Shown: piece by piece, positions 1 to 4,934 of the stretch
Numbering within the stretch: position 1 is the stretch's first letter
Layout: each line of letters starts with the position of its first letter
Origin: an uncultured Roseiflexaceae bacterium
Lineage (GTDB): Bacteria; Chloroflexota; Chloroflexia; Chloroflexales; Roseiflexaceae
Direction: 5' to 3'
DNA length: 5,276 bases
NCBI GenBank assembly: GCA_937974195.1
Contig: CALJIC010000231.1
Coordinates: 1 to 5,276 of the forward strand
Notes under the pieces: model-generated
Database searches by the model: none
The model's input: the letters and a program-made list of their open reading frames with translations, nothing else
Told to the model about the DNA's origin: nothing
Program-made: the position numbers and the translations under genes

Positions 1-457
1 GAATGCCTTCCATCACGCGAATCTGCGAGCCGCAGAGGGCGATCACTGCCTCCATGTGTTGGAAGTGGCGATCCCACGCGTGCTGGAGCGCCGAGAGCAT
101 TGCCGGGTCAGACTCAATAGCATAGGGGAGCTCGTCGAGCACGAGGATGTGGCGCTTCCCGGCGAGTAGCGTGGCCGCCGCTTCCCAAACTTCAGCCCAA
201 CTCTCAAAGAGAGGCGCCTGCAGTACAGGCAAGCCGACAAGGGCAGCGTAGAGTTTGCGGCGCTGGAGTGCGGCCGGCTCCTTCTCGGCCGTCCAGTAGG
301 TGGTTGGGAGCCCGCTTTGCGCGGCCCAATGCATCAACAGGTTGGTTTTTCCCACTCGCCTGCGCCCGTAGATGAGGAGTAGCTGGGCAGGGCCAGGGCG
401 CCGCCGCTCCAACACGCGTTTCAGAAACGCAAGCTCCTGCTCACGGTCTACAAACAT
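1..457 (-). CDS. AAA ATPase of the ATPase_2 (archaeal-type) family, N-terminal part, cut by the window edge
   Basis: This is the first 152 codons of a P-loop ATPase that continues past the left edge. Visible motifs, in order, are an N-terminal FVDREQEL box (residues 2-9), Walker A GRRRVGKT (31-38), Walker B ILVLDELPY with Asp108-Glu109, and a sensor-like CGSQIRVME (142-150). This arrangement is typical of the ATPase_2/COG1672 family, whose members usually have about 450 residues, often with a C-terminal winged helix or nuclease-like domain. That part is not in view here. The ATG at 457 is chosen because GGAGG lies 5 nt upstream and the frame opens with the family's usual FxxRExEL box. The gene has its own candidate promoter in an inverted repeat. 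By hand count bases 1-420 are about 64% GC, below sampled lines of the neighbouring genes (70-78%), and codons such as TTT, AAA and GTA are used, so it may have a separate origin. The cellular role of the family is poorly defined. The family call is firm; the function is open. Confidence 0.88.
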   Translation of the reverse strand, partial: MFVDREQELAFLKRVLERRRPGPAQLLLIYGRRRVGKTNLLMHWAAQSGLPTTYWTAEKEPAALQRRKLYAALVGLPVLQAPLFESWAEVWEAAATLLAGKRHILVLDELPYAIESDPAMLSALQHAWDRHFQHMEAVIALCGSQIRVMEGI

Positions 458-462
458 CTCTG

Positions 463-467
463 CCTCC
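463..467 (-). promoter_or_regulatory. Shine-Dalgarno of the ATPase gene, embedded in an inverted-repeat arm
   Basis: GGAGG on the minus strand lies 5 nt before the ATG at 457. It falls entirely inside the start-proximal arm of the 17-bp inverted repeat, so it would be base-paired in any transcript containing both arms. This site decides the start codon chosen for the ATPase gene. Confidence 0.8.
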
Positions 468-486
468 AATAAGCCACGTGGCATGT

Positions 487-492
487 ATTATA
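487..492 (-). promoter_or_regulatory. Candidate -10 box (TATAAT) of the ATPase gene
   Basis: The minus strand carries an exact TATAAT here, in otherwise GC-rich DNA. A start site about 7 nt downstream would fall near 478-481, at the edge of the proximal repeat arm, giving a 5' leader of roughly 22-24 nt with the Shine-Dalgarno free. I see no good TTGACA-like -35 at 16-18 nt upstream. The promoter may therefore be weak or need an activator that binds the repeat arms. The call rests on one hexamer and its position. Confidence 0.55.
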
Positions 493-526
493 CACAAGGC
501 GTGGCTTATTGGAGGCGTCAGCTAGA

Positions 527-1822
527 TTATGCGGCCAGGTTCTGCTCGTCCGGCACTGTCTCTCCCGCCGACTCTGTACCAGGCTCCGCCGTTGCAGCCT
601 CGTGGGCGGTGCCGCTGCCAACATCGTCCGAGCCGGCGAGCAACTCCACCTCAGCCGCCGTCGCGGGCTCGCCGTCAGGCAAGGAGTCCTCCATGGTCAT
701 GATGACCATGGTACCTTCAACGCCCTCATCGGCTTTCGGGCTGACGGTGGGCCGGCGCCGGCGCGGCGGCCGCACCCGCTCCTGCAGGGGCTCTCCCTCG
801 GGGGCGGCCTCGACCGCCTGCTCGGGGTCTGCCGCCATCAGAGCCCTTCGGCGGCCGTTGCTCCGCTCGATGCGCGCCGCCCGCGCCTGGCGCTGCTGGC
901 TCGTGTAGGCGTCGCGTTCCTTGCGGGCGGCCTCCAGATCGAGTGGCTCCGCCCCATTGAGCGGCTGCACCTCGGCCGCCAGCACCATCGTGGGGGGGGA
1001 GCGCTCCAGGCGCTCCCGCTCGCGCAGGTGCTGCTGCCCCTCGGCCCGCAGCGCCCGCGCGTCGCCCTGCAGCTCAGCCTGCTTCGCCCTCCAGGTGGCG
1101 TCCAGCTCGCCCAGCCGGTCGCGCACCTCCGTGCCTCCCTGGCGCAGCGGCAGGCGCTCGAGCACGCCCCGGATACGCACCTGGTTGCCGCGCCGGTAGA
1201 GGTAGCCGGCGTCCTCGTTCTCGGTCGGGACGATGACGGTCATCTCGCAGGTCTGCTCCAGCACGGGGAACAGGGCGGAGTCGCCGGTCTGGAGCGGCGT
1301 CTTCGCGCGGAGGCGCATCCTGGCGAAGAGGATCTCCGGGTGCTGCGGGTGGCGGAAGATCGCCGGCGGCTCCACGACCGTGCCCTCGACCCACACGCTC
1401 GACCCCGCGCTCGCCGGGTCCTTCTCGGCGCGGGGGCGCAGGCTGGAGACCTTGAACGACACGTCCCGGTAGTGGATGCCGTCGCTCAGCTCCTCCTCGC
1501 CGTAGCTGGCGAAGCGGTCGTCCACCGCCTCGGTGCGGACAAGGTGGCCCTCCAGCACCAGCACGTCGCCGGGCCGGGCCGCTGTGAGGTGCTCGGCGCC
1601 CGCGACGCCGGCGTTGACCTCGACGGACAGGGCGAAAGAGTTGCCGTAGGGGGAGGCGAGCTGGAGCTTGACGGTGTAGGTCTCGCCCAGGGCGGGGTTG
1701 CGGAAGCGCCGAATGGCGGCCTCGGGGGGAAGCCCCTTCTTGCGGTCCTTCATACTCTGCCAGCGGGCGTCGACGATGCCGAACACGATGGCTTTGTTGC
1801 GCGGAAACTGCTGCGTTGTCAT
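527..1822 (-). CDS. Probable tandem OB-fold (SSB-like) single-stranded DNA-binding protein with a disordered tail
   Basis: A 431-residue protein without a family signature I can name with certainty. Its strand pattern repeats twice in the style of SSB OB folds. In fold 1, AIVFGIVDA (11-19), YTVKLQLAS (49-57), FALSVEVNA (63-71), GDVLVLEGHLVR (85-96) and VSFKVSSLRP (121-130). In fold 2, VWVEGTVVEPP (143-153), LFARMRLRA (165-173), CEMTVIVPT (192-200), GNQVRIRGVLERL (212-224) and MVLAAEVQPLN (279-289). Between the last two strands of fold 2 lies a charged helical stretch of about 45 residues (232-277). Residues 290-330 look helical. The rest is an acidic Ala/Glu/Pro tail with a basic patch RPPRRRRP (351-358). 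No DDDIPF-type SSB tip is present. A role in binding ssDNA during plasmid replication or transfer is inferred. The ATG at 1822 is preferred, with AGAGGA 12 nt upstream; the in-frame ATG at 1888 has no ribosome binding site. A run of eight C falls at residues 275-277. Confidence 0.8.
   Translation of the reverse strand: MTTQQFPRNKAIVFGIVDARWQSMKDRKKGLPPEAAIRRFRNPALGETYTVKLQLASPYGNSFALSVEVNAGVAGAEHLTAARPGDVLVLEGHLVRTEAVDDRFASYGEEELSDGIHYRDVSFKVSSLRPRAEKDPASAGSSVWVEGTVVEPPAIFRHPQHPEILFARMRLRAKTPLQTGDSALFPVLEQTCEMTVIVPTENEDAGYLYRRGNQVRIRGVLERLPLRQGGTEVRDRLGELDATWRAKQAELQGDARALRAEGQQHLRERERLERSPPTMVLAAEVQPLNGAEPLDLEAARKERDAYTSQQRQARAARIERSNGRRRALMAADPEQAVEAAPEGEPLQERVRPPRRRRPTVSPKADEGVEGTMVIMTMEDSLPDGEPATAAEVELLAGSDDVGSGTAHEAATAEPGTESAGETVPDEQNLAA
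691..711. repeat. 21-bp near-palindrome inside the OB-fold gene
   Basis: CCATGGTCAT at 691-700 and ATGACCATGG at 702-711 are exact inverted copies around a single base at 701. The region encodes the MVIMTM island in the otherwise acidic, polar C-terminal tail. A protein-binding site or a chance codon effect are both possible. Confidence 0.8.
982..989. repeat. Eight-base G homopolymer (C8 on the coding strand)
   Basis: Eight consecutive G on the plus strand correspond to TCC CCC CCC codons (Ser-Pro-Pro, residues 275-277) of the OB-fold gene. Runs this long are prone to slippage. A one-base change would abolish the last strand of the second OB fold and the whole tail. It also sits at the end of the helical insertion. 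Confidence 0.85.
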
Positions 1823-1946
1823 GGTGATGGGTGTTCCTCTGATGTGATGTGGTTCGGTAGAACTGGCGTCGTTTCTCGGCTGACACATCAGCCGGTCTTG
1901 GGTATGGGTTTGTCTTCTGCTATCACCCCCTCTCAGTATCGGTCAG
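1823..1946 (-). promoter_or_regulatory. 124-nt intergenic leader of the OB-fold gene
   Basis: This is the only sizeable gap besides the inverted-repeat region. It separates the OB-fold gene from the second paralog upstream and contains the 7-bp hairpin at 1877-1894. On the minus strand CTGACC and an ATAGCA-like hexamer are 17 nt apart near the upstream end, a weak resemblance to -35/-10 boxes. Whether the gap holds a promoter or is transcribed through cannot be decided by eye. It does not encode a convincing gene. Confidence 0.3.
1877..1894. repeat. Short perfect hairpin, 7-bp stem with 4-nt loop
   Basis: CGGCTGA and TCAGCCG pair around the loop CACA (plus-strand reading). On the minus-strand transcript it lies 54 nt before the OB-fold start codon and is followed by GAGAAAC rather than a U-run. 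It is therefore a poor intrinsic terminator for the upstream operon. It could be an attenuating or processing hairpin or a small operator. Confidence 0.5.
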
Positions 1947-2600
1947 TTACTTGAGCCCACGGGCTCGCTCGTGCTCGATCTCCTCCTGTGTGGGAGGCTG
2001 AACGGCGCACAGCATCAGGCGCACTGCGCCCGGATCAGTGCTCATGAGCGGGCGTGGAGCAGCCCAGGGCGCCCCGTCGTCGGCTGCTGCCCCCAGGACA
2101 TCCGCCTTCGCCAGCCAGAACAGCAGGGGCGGCGCGACGCGCCCTACTGTCGGGCCGTCCAGGCCCAGACGCCGCATGCTCTCGCGCAATTGCTCCCGGC
2201 CAAGCACGGCCGTCCCGGCGGTCTCAGCATCGGCCAGCACGGCGGTGACGATCCGTTCCACGCTGTCGCTGCCAAGGGGCCGGTTATTGATGAGTGGGCC
2301 CTGCGGCCACCCCGCCGGATCGGCCGCCAGCGACTTGTCCTTCGCGCTCGTGTCGTCTGAGCTGCCCTCCTTGGGGCGTCGCTCACTGTCGCGCCGTGCA
2401 GCAGCCGCCGCGGTCGGCGCCCGCTGGATGACCAGCGGCCCGAACGGCTCCTCGCCCTCGACGATGGCGGCAAGGACGTCGCAGAGCTGATGCAGCAGGG
2501 CCTCCGAGGGCGGCCCGGCGGCTGCCGCCCCAGAGGTCACACTCGGCGGCCTATCTGCCTGCGCCTGAAGGTGAGCTTCTCGTATCGTCGTCTGGATCAT
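1947..2600 (-). CDS. Uncharacterised protein, shorter member of a tandem paralogous pair
   Basis: A 217-residue protein that I do not recognise, plainly homologous to the gene immediately upstream (2632-3636). Two blocks align. Residues 34-54, ending in EPFG, match 119-139 of the neighbour without a gap. Residues 98-216 match 208-329 with only three residues of gap. They share WPxGP (98-102), a WLA(K/R)A helix (162-166), W-x2-PRPL (179-185) and PT-x3-IE-x2-RAxGL (203-216) near the C terminus. Between the blocks is a polar, probably disordered linker of about 43 residues (55-97). There are no membrane segments, signal peptide or catalytic motif. The ATG at 2600 is preferred because GGAGAG lies 10 nt upstream; a GTG at 2618 lacks one. 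The gap to the upstream gene is 31 nt, so cotranscription is likely. A heteromeric partnership between the two paralogs is inferred. Confidence 0.8.
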   Translation of the reverse strand: MIQTTIREAHLQAQADRPPSVTSGAAAAGPPSEALLHQLCDVLAAIVEGEEPFGPLVIQRAPTAAAAARRDSERRPKEGSSDDTSAKDKSLAADPAGWPQGPLINNRPLGSDSVERIVTAVLADAETAGTAVLGREQLRESMRRLGLDGPTVGRVAPPLLFWLAKADVLGAAADDGAPWAAPRPLMSTDPGAVRLMLCAVQPPTQEEIEHERARGLK

Positions 2601-2631
2601 GAGGCTGTATCTCTCCACTGGCCGCTGGCAG

Positions 2632-3636
2632 CTACAAAATTCCTTCGCCGAGGCCCTGCGCCCTGGCCTCCTCGATGTCGCGGCGGGTCGGCCACGGGGT
2701 TCTGAGCAGCGCCTGCCGGATCTCGTCCTTCTCCTCCAGCTGCAGCGGCCGCGGGGATTCCCACTCGCCCTCAGTGCTTAGCCGCCGCGCCGTAACGCCC
2801 GCGCGAGCCAGCCAGAGCTCAACCCAGGGGCTGAACTTCCCGAAGCGATGGGCTTCTAGTTCCGCCCGCCGCGCGACGGTGCGTAGGCGCTGCCGGCTCA
2901 GGCCGGGGTAAGACGGGTCAGCCATGATCTCAGGGTCGCAGAGCATCTTCTCGACGAGTCCCTCCAGCTCGCGGGCTGAGAGCTGGTCGTAGCCGACGAT
3001 CGGCCCCGTCGGCCAGCGGGTGGCCTCCGACGCCGTATCGACCCCTGCTCCGTCGCCATGCTGGCGGGCGGCGTCGCTGGTCGCCGCCGTTGTCGGCGCT
3101 ATGGCCCTCCGCTCCCCTCGCCTGCGCTGGCCGCCTCGTGCCCCTGCGCCCGCGCCTGAGCCGGCGTCGGTCGTAGGGTCATCGCTTGCCAGAGCGCCTC
3201 GGGAAGGCAGGGCGAAGGCACCGAAGGGCTCTCCGCCCCCGGCGATCAGCGCCAGGGCCTCAGCAAGCTGGGCGAGCATCGCCGGGTCGCGGCGCTCCAC
3301 CCTCGTTACCCGGTCGTCCTCATCCTCTCCACGAGCCTCAGCCCGCCTGGACGTGCCGCCAGGGGCGATGAGGTCAATCACATCGCCAGCTGCACCAGGC
3401 GCGATGCCCGGCCCGGCTGCCCTCTCAGTCTCAACCGCACCCTGTTGCCCTGGTATCACCTCGACGGCGATCGCGGGCGCGGCGGGAGCGGCAGGGCTGC
3501 TCTCCCTATCGGAGGGAGCCCTGGGCTCGCCAGCGGCGATCGCAATCGGGGGTGCCACGGCCCTCGCCGACCGCCGCAGCGGCTGGGCAGGGCCGGCCTC
3601 AGCAGCCTGCGGCTGGGTGTCGTTGAGTTCACTCAT
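2632..3636 (-). CDS. Uncharacterised protein, longer member of a tandem paralogous pair
   Basis: A 334-residue protein of no recognised family. Residues 1-117 are low-complexity, rich in Ala, Pro, Gly and charged residues. A short conserved helix-like block follows (119-139, ending GEPFG), then a second low-complexity linker with a basic cluster GGQRRRGERR (168-177). The conserved C-terminal domain (208-329) opens with WPTGP and includes WLARAG (275-280), W-x2-PRPL (292-298) and a final PTRRDIEEARAQGL. The same blocks occur in the shorter protein at 1947-2600, so the genes arose by an old duplication; the linkers share no visible similarity. The ATG at 3636 has AGGAGG 4 nt upstream, and the stop of the replication-relaxation gene overlaps it as ATGA, implying translational coupling. 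The larger open frame that continues upstream to 4284 is an artefact in a different frame from the upstream gene. The function is unknown; association with the relaxation protein is inferred from the coupling. Confidence 0.82.
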   Translation of the reverse strand: MSELNDTQPQAAEAGPAQPLRRSARAVAPPIAIAAGEPRAPSDRESSPAAPAAPAIAVEVIPGQQGAVETERAAGPGIAPGAAGDVIDLIAPGGTSRRAEARGEDEDDRVTRVERRDPAMLAQLAEALALIAGGGEPFGAFALPSRGALASDDPTTDAGSGAGAGARGGQRRRGERRAIAPTTAATSDAARQHGDGAGVDTASEATRWPTGPIVGYDQLSARELEGLVEKMLCDPEIMADPSYPGLSRQRLRTVARRAELEAHRFGKFSPWVELWLARAGVTARRLSTEGEWESPRPLQLEEKDEIRQALLRTPWPTRRDIEEARAQGLGEGIL

Positions 3637-4934
3637 CGCCCCTCCTCGGCTAATTCGTAGAGCGAGGCCGGGCTTCTCCCCTGCTTCAGCCGCTCGAGGT
3701 AGGCGAGCCAGAGCGGGTAAGTCATCAGCGGCGTGTAGGATGTGACCCGCCGCCCGCTGTCGCGCGTCAGCTCTGCGATCAGCGGGACCTCGCTGCCCGT
3801 CCCCATGTCCACGTACTTGCCCCACAACGCGCCGTAGGGCGTGCTGTTCGCCCCAAACTCGTCCGGGGTCGAGACCAGCCCCCACCCTCCCGGCCAGGCC
3901 CGCTTGAACTCCGCCGCGAGGTAGGAGGCCCGGCGCGCGTTCTGCACGATCAGCACGAGCATCAGGTCGCCGTTGAAGATCCGGTGGTAGCCGCCCGAGT
4001 AGTGCAGGTCGCGGTAGGTGCAGAACTTGTCGATCAGCACGTTCACCGACTCGGTTGAGTTGTCGAGCTCCAGCGCCCAGCGCAGCTCCACCTCGTTCGG
4101 CTGGAGCGGCGTGCCGTCGAACCAGGGAATCATCTGGGTCTCCCGGCGGGGAGCATCGAAGTCGAACCGGGCCACCACCACCGCATCGACCCGCTGCTTC
4201 TTCGCCGAGCGGAACTCCGTCTGGCAGTACACGGTGGTGCACCAGGGCAGGAGGCGCAGGCCCTCCACCATCGAGGCACACCACCAGGTCACCTGCAGGT
4301 CGTGGTCAAGGTGGTCGGGCTTGGGCGGCTTGGCCCGGACGTCGCGGGCGACCAGCAGCTCCAGCGAGCGCTCGTCGGGCTCGACGTGGAACTCACTCAG
4401 GAGCTTCTTGCCGGCGGTTGAGAGGCCGAAGACCAGGCGGGCGCTGCTCGTCGAGCTGTTGTTGTTGTTGGCGCCGCGCTTGACCATCGAGGGGGCGTTG
4501 GTCACCCAGACGAGGCGCTGCGCGGCGAGCGTCTCCAGGTCGCGGTAGGTCGTCATCACGCTGTAGCGCCGGCTGTAGAGCATCCGGTAGACCGTCTCGG
4601 TGTCCGCCACATAGATGCGTCCGAGGAAGCGCAGCACCTCCATCAGCCGCTCGTGCTTGACCGAGATGCCCCGTGGGACTGGCAGGCCAAGGCCGTCGTG
4701 ACGGGGGAGATCCGGGTTCTTCTCAGCCTCGTAGACACGCGGCGGCAGCATCTCCGACGCCTGCTCTGCGTCGGGGTGGCCGTGGCGGTAGCGCCTCTGC
4801 CAGGACGAGAAGGCGCCCTGCTTCCGCCGCGGCCGCCGCTCACGCTGCCGGCTCTCAAGCGCCTGCTCGCCCTCCCGCGCCGCCTCGGAGAGCCGCTTGC
4901 CCCGCCGGCCCGTGGTCGCCTTTCTAATGCCCAT
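3633..4934 (-). CDS. Replication-relaxation family protein (winged helix plus PD-(D/E)XK-like core)
   Basis: A 433-residue protein matching the layout of the replication-relaxation (Replic_Relax) family, known from plasmids and integrative elements and linked to plasmid replication and DNA relaxation. Residues 1-90 are basic and probably disordered (RRGKR, RQRERRPRRK). Residues 94-180 form a winged helix: LMEVLRFLGRIYVADTETVY, a recognition-helix-like TTYRDLETLAAQRLVWV and a wing ending GLSTAGKKLL. A linker with NNNNSSTSS (156-164) is inserted in the wing. The C-terminal domain has candidate nuclease-like residues: His211 in HDLQV, Asp250 in RVDAVVV, Glu289 and Asp291 in ELDNSTES, and Lys303 with Tyr307 in KFCTY. 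Whether it cuts DNA is not shown. The ATG at 4934 is chosen for GGGGAGG 6 nt upstream; an in-frame ATG at 5207 would overlap the preceding gene by almost 300 nt. It overlaps the upstream gene by 11 nt and the downstream one by 4 nt, so it is translationally coupled on both sides. Confidence 0.8.
   Translation of the reverse strand: MGIRKATTGRRGKRLSEAAREGEQALESRQRERRPRRKQGAFSSWQRRYRHGHPDAEQASEMLPPRVYEAEKNPDLPRHDGLGLPVPRGISVKHERLMEVLRFLGRIYVADTETVYRMLYSRRYSVMTTYRDLETLAAQRLVWVTNAPSMVKRGANNNNSSTSSARLVFGLSTAGKKLLSEFHVEPDERSLELLVARDVRAKPPKPDHLDHDLQVTWWCASMVEGLRLLPWCTTVYCQTEFRSAKKQRVDAVVVARFDFDAPRRETQMIPWFDGTPLQPNEVELRWALELDNSTESVNVLIDKFCTYRDLHYSGGYHRIFNGDLMLVLIVQNARRASYLAAEFKRAWPGGWGLVSTPDEFGANSTPYGALWGKYVDMGTGSEVPLIAELTRDSGRRVTSYTPLMTYPLWLAYLERLKQGRSPASLYELAEEGR
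3641..3646 (-). promoter_or_regulatory. Shine-Dalgarno that fixes the start of the longer paralog
   Basis: AGGAGG on the minus strand lies 4 nt before the ATG at 3636, inside the last codons of the upstream gene. Together with the ATGA stop/start overlap it picks this ATG over the longer open frame running to 4284. Confidence 0.7.
4458..4470. repeat. Short GTT trinucleotide repeat, four units
   Basis: Four GTT units plus a G on the plus strand encode the Asn run in the wing linker of the replication-relaxation protein. Copy-number change would stay in frame and only alter linker length. Confidence 0.7.

Larger units (their letters stand above)
462..516. repeat. Perfect 17-bp inverted repeat with a 21-nt centre
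   Basis: The arms are GCCTCCAATAAGCCACG at 462-478 and its exact reverse complement at 500-516, separated by an AT-rich 21-nt centre. The repeat begins about 10 nt after the stop of the OB-fold gene and ends 4 nt before the ATPase ATG. The dyad centre at 489 coincides with a TATAAT box for the ATPase gene. It could be an operator for a dimeric regulator, an RNA hairpin controlling translation, or both. No U-tract follows the distal arm, so it does not look like a standard intrinsic terminator. Confidence 0.93.

Noticed and set aside
462..516. Intrinsic terminator for the OB-fold gene
   Set aside because: The stem is long but the loop is 21 nt, the stem is not GC-clamped, and AGAG rather than a U-run follows it before the next ATG. 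Regulation of the ATPase gene explains the position better.
462..516. Terminal inverted repeats or a MITE-like mobile element
   Set aside because: Only 21 bp separate the arms, no target-site duplication is visible, and the repeat does not recur elsewhere in the window.
1823..1888. 22-residue N-terminal extension of the OB-fold protein from an ATG at 1888
   Set aside because: There is no ribosome binding site upstream, the start lies inside the 7-bp hairpin, and the extra residues do not resemble the rest of the protein.
509..1954. Long plus-strand open frame opposite the OB-fold gene
   Set aside because: It mirrors the high-GC minus-strand gene, its product is Leu/Arg/Gly-rich without domain pattern, and it has no ribosome binding site. 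The minus strand shows structured strands and proper start context.
3020..3745. Plus-strand open frame opposite the longer paralog
   Set aside because: It is the shadow of an Ala/Pro/Gly-rich low-complexity gene. It has no ribosome binding site and no domain-like pattern.
3637..4284. Upstream extension of the longer paralog to 4284
   Set aside because: It lies in a different frame over the replication-relaxation gene and yields Arg/Pro/Gly-rich sequence with no match to the shorter paralog. The ATG at 3636 has a strong Shine-Dalgarno and an ATGA overlap.
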